64,000 nucleotides of DNA from an uncultured Mediterraneibacter sp. (GTDB lineage: Bacteria > Bacillota > Clostridia > Lachnospirales > Lachnospiraceae), in NCBI GenBank assembly GCA_944381495.1, contig CALWLJ010000001.1:124001-188000 (forward strand). Reading direction: 5' to 3'. The notes under the pieces are model-generated. The model was not told the DNA's origin. It worked only from the letters and a program-made list of their open reading frames with translations, and did no database searches. The position numbers and the translations under genes were made by a program. This document shows positions 8,939 through 19,600 of the stretch, in pieces (positions within the stretch are counted from its first letter, which is position 1; every line of letters starts with the position of its first letter).

Positions 8939-9913
8939 ATGGAAGCTATTTTTTTGAATCCTGTATTCAAACACAATATCTGGGGAGGTACAGGACTGAG
9001 AGAGAAGTATGGTTATGAGGTGGAAGGTGACGATATCGGTGAATGCTGGGGAATAGCAGCTCACCAGAACGGAGACTGCGAAGTGAAGAATGGAACATAT
9101 GCAGGAATGCATCTGTCCCAGCTGTGGAGAGAGCATCCGGAAATGTTTGGAAAGAGCGGGGAATATACAGCAAACCATGTGTTCCCTCTTCTGATCAAGA
9201 TCATTGACGCCAAGTCTGATCTGAGCATTCAGGTGCATCCGGATGATACATATGCAGCAGAACACGAGAATGGATCACTTGGAAAGACTGAGTGCTGGTA
9301 TATTCTGGACTGTCCGGAAGACGCATGTCTGGTGATCGGACACAATGCAGGATCCAGGGAAGAGTTGGAGTCTATGATCAGAGAGGGGCGGTGGAATGAG
9401 TTTATCAGGACCGTTCCTGTGAAAAAGGGAGATTTCATACAGATCAATCCCGGTACTGTTCATGCGATCAAAGGAGGCATCATGCTTCTGGAAACACAGC
9501 AGAACAGTGACATCACATACCGGGTATATGACTATGACAGACTGTCCAATGGTAAGCCGAGGCAGCTTCATGTCCAGCAGAGCATTGATGTGATCGCAGT
9601 TCCGGCCGAGGACAGCGAAAAGTGTGTAAGCCATACAGATGGAATGGAAACCAACAAGTTAAATGAGCTGTACAGCTGCAAATATTATAACGTTTACCGT
9701 CTGTCTGTAGATGGAAAAGCGGAGATTCCGGAACAGCCGGGATATCTCCTTGCCACTGTTGTAAACGGCAGCGGAACCCTCAATGGAGTTCCTGTAGAAA
9801 AGGGAGACCATTTTATCCTGCCTTGTGGATATGGAGATATCTGCCTGGAAGGCAGCATGCAGCTGATCTGTTCCGCAGAAGGAACTGATGGGAAAGATCA
9901 GGCTGACAGGTAA
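8939..9913 (+). CDS. manA: Mannose-6-phosphate isomerase, class I
   Basis: 324-residue cupin enzyme interconverting mannose-6-phosphate and fructose-6-phosphate. Zinc-ligand motifs are visible: QVHPDD (about residue 100) with a nearby Glu/His pair, and the later GTVHAIKGG and ITYRVYDYDR segments. The short form without a long C-terminal domain is the Firmicute type. The ATG follows AAGGAGG with 8-base spacing. It is 19 bases ahead of a ROK sugar kinase, so the two likely form a hexose entry operon in which the kinase supplies a hexose phosphate. Confidence 0.93.
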   Translation: MEAIFLNPVFKHNIWGGTGLREKYGYEVEGDDIGECWGIAAHQNGDCEVKNGTYAGMHLSQLWREHPEMFGKSGEYTANHVFPLLIKIIDAKSDLSIQVHPDDTYAAEHENGSLGKTECWYILDCPEDACLVIGHNAGSREELESMIREGRWNEFIRTVPVKKGDFIQINPGTVHAIKGGIMLLETQQNSDITYRVYDYDRLSNGKPRQLHVQQSIDVIAVPAEDSEKCVSHTDGMETNKLNELYSCKYYNVYRLSVDGKAEIPEQPGYLLATVVNGSGTLNGVPVEKGDHFILPCGYGDICLEGSMQLICSAEGTDGKDQADR

Positions 9914-9932
9914 AAACAAGGGGGATAATGCA

Positions 9933-10874
9933 ATGAGAATTGGTATTGATATGGGAGGAATGTCCTTTAAGCTGGGGCTGGTAGATGATGACAACCGTAT
10001 TGTTGCCAGACATGTGATCCCGACAGAACTGGATATTCCATATCAGGATATGATAAGGAAGACAGCGCAGGCGGTCCGTGATCTGACAGAAAAAGCCGGT
10101 GTTGCGCTGGAGGAGTGTACAGGTATCGGAGTGGGTACTCCGGGTATGCTGGATGATACAGGACGGGTAATTCTCTATTCCAATAATTTTGGATGGGAAA
10201 ATGTTCCTTTTGCGGAAGAAATGGAAAAGTTGCTCCCTCTTCCTATTTCCATGGCTAATGATGCGGATGCAGCGGCTCTGGGAGAAGTGTGTGCCGGAGC
10301 GGCACAGGGGGCCAGGAGCGCAGTGCTCCTTACACTTGGAACAGGCGTAGGCGGAGGCGTCATCATTGATGGACATATTTTCCACGGTCCGGTGAGGGGC
10401 GGCTGTGAGATCGGCCACATGGTGATCGCAGCTGGCGGTGAGACATGTACATGTGGCCGAAGCGGATGTATGGAAGCGTACTGCTCTGCGTCTGCGCTGA
10501 TCCGCATGGCAACAGAAGAAATGGAAAAAAGTCCAGAGTCTGCCCTGAGGAAACTTTGTGATGAAGCTGGCGGAAAAATGAACGGAAAGATCCCGTTTGA
10601 CGCAGCTCAGATGGGGGACGAGGCAGGCAGAAGAGTAATAGATGAGTATGAAAGCTATCTTGCCTGCGGTATTGCAAATGTGATCAATATCTTCCGGCCG
10701 GAAAAGGTGATCCTGGGCGGAGGCGTTGCAGCCCAGCGGGATAACCTGACAGTGCCGCTGACTGAAATGGTGAAAAACATGTGCTTCGGTAATCCTTACG
10801 GAGAGGTTGCAGATATCGTTGTTTCTGTGCTTGGAAATGACGCGGGGATCATCGGAGCAGCGAACCTGGTATGA
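9933..10874 (+). CDS. ROK-family sugar kinase (glucokinase-like)
   Basis: 313 residues. The N-terminal phosphate-binding loop is DMGGMSFKLGLVD, the second ATP-site motif is LTLGTGVGGGVIIDG, and the ROK zinc site is CTCGRSGC (Cys171, Cys173, Cys178). The fold phosphorylates a hexose with ATP. Glucose is the most usual substrate; a mannose or fructose role is possible given manA next door. The start at 9933 is taken because AAGGGGG lies about 8 bases before it. The two-gene unit ends at a strong terminator. Confidence 0.88.
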   Translation: MRIGIDMGGMSFKLGLVDDDNRIVARHVIPTELDIPYQDMIRKTAQAVRDLTEKAGVALEECTGIGVGTPGMLDDTGRVILYSNNFGWENVPFAEEMEKLLPLPISMANDADAAALGEVCAGAAQGARSAVLLTLGTGVGGGVIIDGHIFHGPVRGGCEIGHMVIAAGGETCTCGRSGCMEAYCSASALIRMATEEMEKSPESALRKLCDEAGGKMNGKIPFDAAQMGDEAGRRVIDEYESYLACGIANVINIFRPEKVILGGGVAAQRDNLTVPLTEMVKNMCFGNPYGEVADIVVSVLGNDAGIIGAANLV

Positions 10875-10965
10875 ACGATCAGAACCATGAATCTGAGGTG
10901 ACCGCCCGTGTGTTTCCCGGCGGCGCCCCTGGCTTGTATGAAAAATAGAACGATATGATAAAAAT

Positions 10966-11012
10966 ATCCCGGAAAGAGATAGGTAAAGTGCTCTCTTTCC
11001 GGGATGCTTTTT
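10966..11012. terminator. Intrinsic terminator between convergent genes
   Basis: A 14-bp perfect stem ATCCCGGAAAGAGA / TCTCTTTCCGGGAT followed by GCTTTTT. It lies between the ROK kinase and the convergent mgtE, and may serve both. Confidence 0.85.
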
Positions 11013-11029
11013 GAATAAATATCCGGTTC

Positions 11030-12361
11030 TTACAGATTAAACATCATCGTAGCCACATTGAAGAAGATCAATATGGAAAATGTGTCCAGCAGTGTCGAGA
11101 TCAATGGTGATGCCATGATCGCCGGATCCAGATGGATCGCAGTGGCAGCCAGCGGCAGCAGGCATCCGATGATCTTCGCGATCATGATGATAAATACAAG
11201 TGAAACCGCAATCACCAGGGCCAGAGCCGGATCCTTGTACTGGATCAGGATCCTCAGGCCGTTGGCTACTGCCAGGACAATACCGACCACGATGGCAATA
11301 CGCCATTCCTTGAAGATCACCCGGAAGACGTCCCGCCCTTTGATCTCACCCAGAGCGATCCCCCGGATTGTCAGAGTAGAACTCTGGGAACCGCAGTTAC
11401 CGCCTGTACTCATCAACATTGGAATGAATGATACAAGGATCGGGATCGCCGCGAAGGCATCTTCATATTTTGTGATAATGCTTCCTGTTACAATAGAGGC
11501 GAACATCAGCACGATCAGCCAGGGAATCCTGTTTTTTGCGTGGGTAAATACAGAGGTAGCGAAATAGCCCTTTTCGCTTGGGTTGATAGCTGCCATCTTT
11601 GTAATATCTTCGGTTGCCTCTTCCACCATGACATCCATGGCATCGTCAAATGTGACGATACCTACCAGCAGATCTCCTTCGTCCAGTACAGGAAGGGCGA
11701 TCAGGTCATATTTTCGGAAGAGTTTTGCTACATCTTCTTTATCTGTATGAGTACGTACGTAAATGATCTCTGTCTCCATCAGATCTTCGATCAGCGTATC
11801 GTCGTCTTCTGTCATCAGCTCCTTGGCGGAGACTGTACCGATCAGTTTTCGGCGTTCCGTGACATAACAGGTGTAAATGGTCTCCTTGTGTATTCCTGTC
11901 TCTTTGATATGAGCCATGGCCCGCGCTACAGTCATGTTCTTCCTCAGGTCTACATACTCGGTGGTCATGATGCTTCCTGCGCTGTCATCAGGGTAGTTCA
12001 GGAGTTCGTTGATCTTAACACGGTCTGCAGCGGAAACGTTGTCCAGGATCCTGCTGACCAGATTGGCCGGAAGCTCCTCCAGAATGTCTACGGTGTCGTC
12101 CATGTACAGATCATCCAGCAGTTCCTTCAGCTCTTTCTCTGTGAATACTTCTACCAGATAACTTTGCATGGAGGAATCCATATTGGCAAACACTTCTGCA
12201 GCCTTATCCTTCGGTATCAGCCGGAAGGCGAGAGCCAGCTCTTTATCTTCCAGTTCGGAGAGCAGTGAGGCTATGTCCACTTCGTTCATTACATCCAGAA
12301 TGCTCCTCACAGCTTTGAACTGACGCTGCTGGAGGAGTTTGATAAAAATCTCTTTGTCCAT
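11030..12361 (-). CDS. mgtE: Magnesium transporter MgtE
   Basis: 443 residues. A cytosolic helical N-domain rich in acidic residues is followed by paired CBS domains (about 130-255) and a five-helix membrane domain at the C-terminus, with the conserved stretch MLMSTGGNCGSQSSTL. MgtE is a Mg2+-gated Mg2+ channel. The N-domain and CBS domains normally sense cytosolic Mg2+ and close the pore. The ATG follows a GAGAGGG site. It is transcribed leftwards behind an M-box riboswitch and a terminator, so synthesis should stop when Mg2+ is plentiful. Confidence 0.95.
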   Translation of the reverse strand: MDKEIFIKLLQQRQFKAVRSILDVMNEVDIASLLSELEDKELALAFRLIPKDKAAEVFANMDSSMQSYLVEVFTEKELKELLDDLYMDDTVDILEELPANLVSRILDNVSAADRVKINELLNYPDDSAGSIMTTEYVDLRKNMTVARAMAHIKETGIHKETIYTCYVTERRKLIGTVSAKELMTEDDDTLIEDLMETEIIYVRTHTDKEDVAKLFRKYDLIALPVLDEGDLLVGIVTFDDAMDVMVEEATEDITKMAAINPSEKGYFATSVFTHAKNRIPWLIVLMFASIVTGSIITKYEDAFAAIPILVSFIPMLMSTGGNCGSQSSTLTIRGIALGEIKGRDVFRVIFKEWRIAIVVGIVLAVANGLRILIQYKDPALALVIAVSLVFIIMIAKIIGCLLPLAATAIHLDPAIMASPLISTLLDTFSILIFFNVATMMFNL

Positions 12362-12483
12362 GATAATATATCCCTCTCTCTATTCTGTTTTTTGTAATTA
12401 AGCCGCACAAGTGACAACTGGCGCCAGAGTCCATAACCTCACCTCCTTTTTCTTTCTGAATACATAAAATAGTTTACGTTAAT

Positions 12484-12522
12484 ACAAAAAACAACTCCGT
12501 CTGTTCGCGAACAATGACGGAG
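12484..12522 (-). terminator. Attenuator terminator of the M-box leader
   Basis: On the minus strand, CTCCGTC (12516-12522) pairs with GACGGAG (12495-12501) and is followed by TTGTTTTTTG. It sits between the riboswitch and mgtE, where a Mg2+-controlled terminator is expected. Confidence 0.8.
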
Positions 12523-12551
12523 CAAAATACATATCCTGTTACGGGATATGA

Positions 12552-12712
12552 CCGGCGTACATCGTTCAAGCTTTAGCATCGCAGGGCGTATCAATTGCAT
12601 TAGGTTGTGCCTTGACGACACAGCCTGCTGACCATCACTTTGTGTCTCCACAATCTCGCGGCAGCAATCTTCGGGGTAAACCTGATCCCTGCGGTAACCT
12701 CACCTACCGAAA
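12552..12712 (-). ncRNA. M-box (ykoK) magnesium riboswitch
   Basis: Read on the minus strand, the leader carries the conserved GGTAGGTGAGG at its 5' end. TTGCTGCCGC, a purine-rich loop and GTCAGCAGGCTGTG follow, and then ATGCTAAAGCTT...ACGATG near the 3' end. This is the order of conserved M-box blocks. A Mg2+-bound aptamer normally favours a terminator; one follows directly. A short ATATCC/GGGATAT hairpin (12531-12548) between them may belong to the switching region. Boundaries are approximate. Confidence 0.85.
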
Positions 12713-12749
12713 ATAGTTTAAATTAAGTAATATAATCTCAACAGATTTT

Positions 12750-12778
12750 ATTTTATCCTCTGTCGTTGGCAGTGTCAA
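12750..12778 (-). promoter_or_regulatory. Sigma-A promoter of the mgtE leader
   Basis: On the minus strand, TTGACA (12773-12778), a 17-base spacer and TAAAAT (12750-12755), about 40 bases before the riboswitch. Confidence 0.75.
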
Positions 12779-12798
12779 GGGAAAAGTCAGCTTTTGTC

Positions 12799-12827
12799 TT
12801 GTTTCTGTGTGGAAAAAACGGTATACT
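12799..12827 (+). promoter_or_regulatory. Sigma-A promoter of pepD
   Basis: TTGTTT (12799-12804), a 17-base spacer, TATACT (12822-12827). It diverges from the mgtE promoter about 20 bases away. Confidence 0.65.
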
Positions 12828-12868
12828 TTTCTGTGGAGAAAAACTGACGGAAATGGAAGGTAAGTACA

Positions 12869-14341
12869 ATGGACTACATTATTAAAGGATATAAACCGGA
12901 GAAATTATTTCATTATTTTGAGGAGATCAGCGCCATTCCCCGCGGATCAGGCAATGAGAAAGGAATCAGTGACTACCTGGTAAAATTTGCAGAAGAGAGA
13001 AATCTCGAGGTATACCAGGATGAGGCGCTTAACGTTATTATCCGGGAACCGGGCAGCCATGGCAGGGAGGATCATCCGGCGGTGATGCTCCAGGGACACA
13101 TGGATATGGTGTGCGAGAAGCTTTCCGGTGTGGAACATGATTTTGAAAATGAAGGGATCCATCTGGAAGTGAAGGATGGTATCCTCCGGGCAAAAGGGAC
13201 TACCCTGGGCGCGGACAACGGAGCTGCCGTGGCGCTGATGCTGGCGGTGCTGGACGATGATTCTCTGGCACATCCTCCGCTGGAGTGTGTATTTACAACA
13301 GAAGAGGAAGTGGGACTGAACGGCGCAAAGACATTGGACAAGTCAATGATCAGGGCAAGGACCATGATCAACCTGGATTCCGAGGAGGAAGGGATCGCCA
13401 CAGTCAGCTGCGCGGGCGGGCTGAGGATCGACTGTACAAGGCAGGTCCGGAGAGAGCAGGCGGAAGGAACTCTTGTGACGATCACCATTGAAGGACTTCT
13501 TGGAGGTCATTCCGGATCGGATATTGATAAGGAGCGGCAGAATGCCAACCAGCTTATGGCGCGTCTGGTTTATCAGCTGATGGAACAGACAGACGGTAAA
13601 CTGGTAAGTTTCTTGGGCGGAAACAAAGACAACGCTATTCCCAGAGAGTGCCAGGCCTCTCTGATCTATGAAAACGGAAATGAAGATGGAAATCATAAGG
13701 GCCGCGGCGCAGCAGAGGCGGAAAAGCTGGCACGCCATATGGCTGATACACTTGCAGAGGAGATCACTCCCTTCGAGCCAGGCTTTACCTGCCGGGTCGA
13801 CGTGGAGAAAGACGCAGCAGCCTCTGCGGTACCTGCTACGGACGGGGAAGCTTTTATCCGCATGATCTATCTGGCGCCTAACGGGATCCAGAGACGGAAT
13901 GTGAAGGACAACTTTGTAGTAACCTCCACCAATCTGGGAGTGGCAAGAGCGGATGAAGAAGAGCTTCGGATTGTGTTCTCCCCCCGATCCTCTGTGGCAT
14001 CCCTTCAGGAAGAAATGAAGGAACGGCTGGGTCTTCTGGCGGACACCTTTGGATTTGGCACATCATATAGAGGAGAGTATCCGGGCTGGACTTACCGGGA
14101 GGAGTCGAAAATACGGCAGATATTCCAGGACAGCTACCGGGAGATGACCGGAGAAGAGCTGAAGATCGAAGCCATCCATGCAGGCCTGGAGTGCGGCCTG
14201 TTCTGCGATGCCATACCGGGCATGGACGCCATTGCCGTAGGACCGTCCATCTACGACTGCCACACGCCGGACGAGCATCTGCATCTGGATTCCTTTGAGA
14301 GATTCTACCAGCTTCTGGCGGATGTGCTGGGACGGCTGTAA
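12869..14341 (+). CDS. pepD: Aminoacyl-histidine dipeptidase (PepD, M20 family)
   Basis: 490-residue metallopeptidase of the M20C type, which cleaves Xaa-His and other dipeptides in the cytoplasm. The metal site is visible: QGHMDMV (His near residue 80), GADNGAA with the bridging Asp, TTEEEVGLNG with the general-base Glu pair, then NLDSEEEG and a late His near HTPDEHLH. A dimerisation domain is inserted between the two halves. Length matches the family. It has its own promoter, and the LytTR regulator follows 24 bases after the stop. Confidence 0.93.
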   Translation: MDYIIKGYKPEKLFHYFEEISAIPRGSGNEKGISDYLVKFAEERNLEVYQDEALNVIIREPGSHGREDHPAVMLQGHMDMVCEKLSGVEHDFENEGIHLEVKDGILRAKGTTLGADNGAAVALMLAVLDDDSLAHPPLECVFTTEEEVGLNGAKTLDKSMIRARTMINLDSEEEGIATVSCAGGLRIDCTRQVRREQAEGTLVTITIEGLLGGHSGSDIDKERQNANQLMARLVYQLMEQTDGKLVSFLGGNKDNAIPRECQASLIYENGNEDGNHKGRGAAEAEKLARHMADTLAEEITPFEPGFTCRVDVEKDAAASAVPATDGEAFIRMIYLAPNGIQRRNVKDNFVVTSTNLGVARADEEELRIVFSPRSSVASLQEEMKERLGLLADTFGFGTSYRGEYPGWTYREESKIRQIFQDSYREMTGEELKIEAIHAGLECGLFCDAIPGMDAIAVGPSIYDCHTPDEHLHLDSFERFYQLLADVLGRL

Positions 14342-14365
14342 GAGGATTAAGATAAGGGGGATCCG

Positions 14366-15079
14366 ATGTTTAAAATAGCAATCGTGGAGGATTCACAGCC
14401 TGCCTGGGAAAGACTAAGAACATTTCTGGAGCGGTTTGAGGGGGAAAACGAAGAACAATTTGAAATAACGGTTTTTACAGATGCTGTCCGTTTTCTCAGC
14501 AGCTTCCGGCAGATGTATGATCTTGTATTTATGGATATCGATCTGCCTGGTCTGAATGGAATGGATGCGGCCAGACGGTTGAGAACAATTGACAGCAAGG
14601 TGAATCTGGTATTTGTGACCAATATGGCCCAGTATGCGGTGAACGGGTATGAAGTGGACGCTGCGTTTTATCTCGTCAAACCAGTCCATTATGGAGATTT
14701 TGAGCTGAAATTGAAAAAGATTCTTGCCCGGCGTCAGGGGGAGGACGATACAGTTGTTGTGGCGCGGCAGAGCGGTTTTGTCCGGATCGCGCTGAGAGAG
14801 ATCCGTTATATTGAAGTGCAGGGGCATACCTTGGTCTTCCACATGGAGACGGGAGAGATATCGGGGACAGGCACCCTGCAGAAGATGGAAGAAAAGCTTG
14901 CTGGAAAAGGCTTCCTGCGGTGTAATAAATGCTATCTGGTAAATCAGAGGCACATTATTGCTGTAGAGGGTTACACACTGAAAATGTCAGGCGGAGACGA
15001 ACTGCAGATCAGCCGGCCGAGGAAAAAGCCTTTTATGACCGCTCTTGCGGATCTTATGGGAAATGAGAATATATTATGA
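14366..15079 (+). CDS. LytTR-family response regulator (AgrA-like)
   Basis: 237 residues. The receiver domain has the acidic pocket VED near the N-terminus and phosphoacceptor Asp57 in FMDIDLPGLNG. A LytTR DNA-binding domain covers about residues 140-237, with FVRIALREIRYIEVQGH and the late RCNKCYLVN motif. Such regulators usually work with GHKL kinases; the kinase gene overlaps by four bases (ATGA at 15076). The pair lies just upstream of the membrane GH3 gene, a plausible but unproven target. A GGGGG site precedes the ATG. Confidence 0.92.
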   Translation: MFKIAIVEDSQPAWERLRTFLERFEGENEEQFEITVFTDAVRFLSSFRQMYDLVFMDIDLPGLNGMDAARRLRTIDSKVNLVFVTNMAQYAVNGYEVDAAFYLVKPVHYGDFELKLKKILARRQGEDDTVVVARQSGFVRIALREIRYIEVQGHTLVFHMETGEISGTGTLQKMEEKLAGKGFLRCNKCYLVNQRHIIAVEGYTLKMSGGDELQISRPRKKPFMTALADLMGNENIL

Positions 15080-16400
15080 GAGCAGTTTATGATTTCTTCA
15101 CATTATACGGAGACGCCTTTGAGGTGATTTTTTCCGTGTTCTGTTTTACCTGGTGGATGAGAAGGAGAAACTTCTTTGTATTCCGCGCCCTGGGGACAGG
15201 CGCGGTGATGATCCTTCTGTCGGCTGTCATTCAGAATATTACAGATATTTATGCAATCCAGAAAAGCCTGCTTAATATTGTGCTGTTCGGAGTCAGTATC
15301 CTGGGATTGAAGTTCTGCTGCCAGGTATCCTGGGATAAAACAGTCTTTTATTCGACGGCTTCCGGCGCGGCACGTCATCTGTCCTATAAGCTGGCAAGTA
15401 CGATTGTAATGCCGATCTGGGCAACAGGGCGGGCTGAGGGAGTACTGCTGGCAATTCTGGACTGGGGATATCCTCTGCTTTTTGTCGGTTTCTGCATGAT
15501 TGCCGGACTGACATTCGGAGGAGTTCTCAGACGGGAATATGACGATGACAAATATCCGGCAAGCCTGCCGGTGTTCTTTTTTCTCCTGATCGGCATGCAG
15601 CTCAGTACGAACATTTTTCATAATCTTTTTACTAATTTTCAGACGAGTCTGGAGGCGTATACAGTATTCAATCTGTTTGACATTGTATGTTGTCTCTTTC
15701 TTCTGGCATTTCAGTGTGTGGTCACAAAGCAGGAAAAGGAACACCGCAGCCGGGAAATTATGGAACAGCTGCTTTATCAGCAAAAACAGCAGATGGAAGT
15801 TTCTAAAGAAACGATTGAGTTGATTAATATCAAATGCCATGATATAAAGAACCAGATATCTCTGCTGGAAAACCGGGTGCCCCGGGAAGAAATACAGGAG
15901 CTGGAACATGCAGTGGATATCTATAATACGGCATTGAAGACCGGAAATGAGACACTGGATATCCTGATGATGGAGAAAGCCATGCAGTGTGAACAGAAAG
16001 GAATACGGCTTGACTGTATGATCGACGGGGCAGAGCTTTCCTTTATGAAACGTTCTGATCTCTATTCTCTGTTTGGAAATGCTGTTGACAATGCGATAGA
16101 GGCAGTTGAGAAGCTGGAGGATCCGGAAAAAAATATATCTGTGTCAGAGTGAAAAAAGAAAGAGGAATGCTAGTCATACATTTTGAAAATTATTGTGAGG
16201 GAGAACTTGAATTTGCGGACGGCCTCCCGGTTACGACAAAGAAAGATAAGAGATATCATGGATTTGGCATGAAAAGTATCCGCATGATCGTGGAAAAGTA
16301 TGGCGGCTATCTTTCTGTAAGCACGCAGAGCGGTATGTTCCGGGTGAACATACTGCTTGATATGAAACAGGCTCATGCGCCGGCCGGCAGGGCAGACTGA
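15076..16400 (+). pseudogene. GHKL sensor kinase (AgrC-like), split by a frameshift
   Basis: The frame opening at 15076 encodes about six transmembrane helices (residues 1-215), a coiled stretch, the phosphoacceptor His255 in KCHDIKNQISLLE, and the N-box NAVDNAIEAVE. It then stops at 16152, just after DPEKN. The missing G-box, HGFGMKSIRMIVEKYGG, continues in another frame to 16400. Adding one A to the A7 run at 16127-16133 joins both frames into a normal kinase of about 441 residues. As written, the ATP-binding domain is cut, so the product would be inactive. The cause may be a true mutation, slippage-based switching, or a sequencing error in the homopolymer. Confidence 0.85.
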
Positions 16401-16427
16401 ACGTCTTCCCTGCAGCCGGCGCTTTTT
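16377..16427 (+). terminator. Intrinsic terminator after the LytTR/GHKL pair
   Basis: GCGCCGGC with GCCGGCGC, extended by GGCAGGG with CCCTGC, then TTTTTG. It overlaps the last codons of the kinase. Confidence 0.8.
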
Positions 16428-16608
16428 GTCGGATCATTCCTTGGAAAGAGGCAAAGGCTGAAAAGAAAAGGCAGAATGGTCAGGCGTGTCATGTCGAACT
16501 CATCCGACAGTTTGCGCAGGGAAAAATGCAGTTCAGGAAGAATATCTTGTAAGCCATGAAAAGAATTGTTATCCTCCTGTCAGATTTTTGAAAAAGGAGG
16601 AAAAAAAG

Positions 16609-19600
16609 TTGAAAAAAACAAATGTCTGGCGTGGGTTATCCATGATATGTTCCCTGCTGCTGACAGTTTCACTGCTGGCAGGAAATATCCTGGAGACCTA
16701 CCGAACATCCGTTGACGCGTTCGTGGGAACGCGCAGTCAGATGACAGTTACAGAGACGTCTGACAATGAAGAAGACACCTGGACTTATGAGTCTGAGTTC
16801 AAGACGGCGGAAGAGGCCTACGAAGGCTTTAAAGAGCTGGCGATCCGTACCTCTCAGGAGACTTATGCGCTTCTGAAAAACGAGAATGATGCACTTCCAT
16901 TAAGTTCAGATGCGAAGATCACCATGTTTGGCGTCCGCAGCTATGCTCCGGTTTATGGAAACACTGGAGGAAGCGTGCCGGACGGTAAATCTACAGTAGA
17001 GATCTTTGATGCTTTTGCCGAGCGTGGATTCCAGATCAACCCGTCCATGCTGGCAGCCTATGAGGCTTATTTTGCAGACAAAGAATGGACAACTCCACAG
17101 TTCGGCGGCGGTATCCTTCCGGCTTATGAAGAAATTACATCCTACAACGATCCCTGCGAACTGACACTGGATGAGCTGGCTGAGCTGAATCCGGACTACA
17201 ATAAAGATTATGCATCCTACAATGACGCGGCTATCGTAGTCGTAGGCAGAATCGGAGGTGAAGGGGGAGACGGCTATTATCCCGGAGAAGCAGGACGGGC
17301 AGAAGGTGTGGAGACTGTGACAGGCAATATTTTAAGTCTTAGTAATGAGGAAATGGCGTTGATTGAGGAGGCAAAAGCCAACTTTGACAAGGTTATTGTT
17401 CTCGTAAACGCTACCAATCAGATGGAAATTGCCAATCTTCAGGATGATCCGGATATTGACGCCATCCTCTGGATCGGTTTCCCGGGCGCCTATGGATTCT
17501 ATGGCGTGGCAGATGTGCTGAACGGAACCGTTTCTCCATCGGCTCATCTTGGGGATACCTTTGCCAAGAACAGCGCACTGGCTCCGGCTATGCAGAATTA
17601 TGGAAATATCCCCTGGGAAAATGCAGGAGACTTCTCTGAAACTGCAAATGTTAATTCCTATCTGATTGAAGCGGAAGGAATTTATACAGGCTACCGCTAT
17701 TATGAGACACGTTACGCAGATATCGTAATGGGCAACGGAGGCGCAGAGGCTTCTGCAGGTACTTATGCAAATCCTGACGGAACTGTTGCTACGGAAGACG
17801 GAATCTGGGATTACTCCAATGAGATTATCTATCCCTTTGGCTATGGACTTTCCTATACGTCATTTGAACAGACACTTGATTCTGTAGAGATCTCGGGAAG
17901 CAAGGAGACAGCAACGGTAACCGTTACCACTACAAATACAGGTGATACAGCCGGAAAAGCTGTCGTGCAGGTGTATGCCCAGGCTCCGTATACAGATTAT
18001 GACAGACAGTATCATGTGGAAAAATCAGCGGTACAGCTGATGGATTTCGAAAAGACTGAGACACTGGAACCAGGCGAGAGCCAGACGATCACCATGCAGA
18101 TCGATATGGCTAATCTGGCAAGCTATGACTCAGAAAATGCTCAGACATATATTGTGGATCCCGGTGATTATTACATGGCCATCGGAGACGATTCCCACGA
18201 TGCACTGAACAATATTCTGGCAGCTCAGGGTTATACTACAGCTGACGGAATGACAGCAGAAGGAAATGCGGACAAGGCTTATCAGTGGACCTGGGATGGG
18301 GAAGTAGATGCAGATACATTCTCCGTAAGCAAGGCCGGAGTGGAAATCACCAATGCCCTCTCCGAAGGAGATTACGCAATGGATATTAATGCTTTCCTTC
18401 CGGATACAGTAACCTATCTGTCAAGAAGCGACTGGGACGGAACATTCCCGGAGATATATTCTGGTCTGTCCGCAGAGGGAAGACTTGCAGAGCTTCTCGG
18501 AAATGATTTTATCGAGCTGAGCACAGATGATGATGTGTCGGATCTGGTGTTTGGAGACACTACAAGTGACCTGACGATCAACGACATGAAGGGTGCGGAC
18601 TTTGATGATCCAAGATGGGAGGAACTGATCAATAAAGTAACAGTTCAGGAGTTTCTGGATTTTGCATCAAATGCTTTCCATAATATCGCTGCGATCCCGT
18701 CTATCGGTCTGATGCAGTATGCAGCAGACGACGGCCCTAACGGCTCTGACTCTCATTATCTGACAGAGGGATCCTATCATGGAGTGCCATATGAGGATGC
18801 GGCAGATTATGACTATGCAACCCGTGTGGGCCCCACACCTCAGAACATTGCTTACAGCTGGAATAAAGAGCTGGCATATGAAAACGGTGAAATCACTCTT
18901 GGAGAGAGTACACTGGTGCTGAACCTCCCGATCATGATCGGTCCCGGCATGAATATTCATCGTCACGCTTATAACAGCAGAGGAGCAGAGTATTATTCTG
19001 AGGACCCGATCCTTACCGGCTACATTGGAAGTGCTGTCATTCAGGGTGCGCAGTCCAAGGGAACTCTTGTGAATATCAAACATGCGGCATTTAACGATCA
19101 GGAAATCAACCGGTCCGGTATCGCAGTATTCATGAATGAACAGAAAGCTCGTGAGCTTGAGCTGAGAGGCCTGCAGCAGGCATTCGAGGCAAACGGAAAG
19201 CCGGCGTCATTTGTCAATGACGAGAGCATGGCGGATTCCTACACAACAGGCGCTCTTGGTGTAATGAGTTCCTACAACCGTATCGGTGCAGTGGCGTCTA
19301 GCGCGAATGTAGGTGTTCAGGTACAGATCATGCGCGGCGAGTGGGATTTTAATGGTTATAATGTAACAGACTTTACCGGAGTTGCGCTCAAGGCAGCGCC
19401 CAAGGAGTCGATCCTTGCGGGAACTACTGCATTCTGTGGAATGAGCATTTCAGATGATATTACATACTGGAGTGAGGAAGGCTTAAGCGGCGACCGAGAT
19501 ATTCTTCTGGCGATCAAAGACAACCTGCATTACCTGCTCTATGCACTGGCAAACAGTGCTGCCATGAATGGTATTAATTCTACAACAAAAAGCGTGGATG

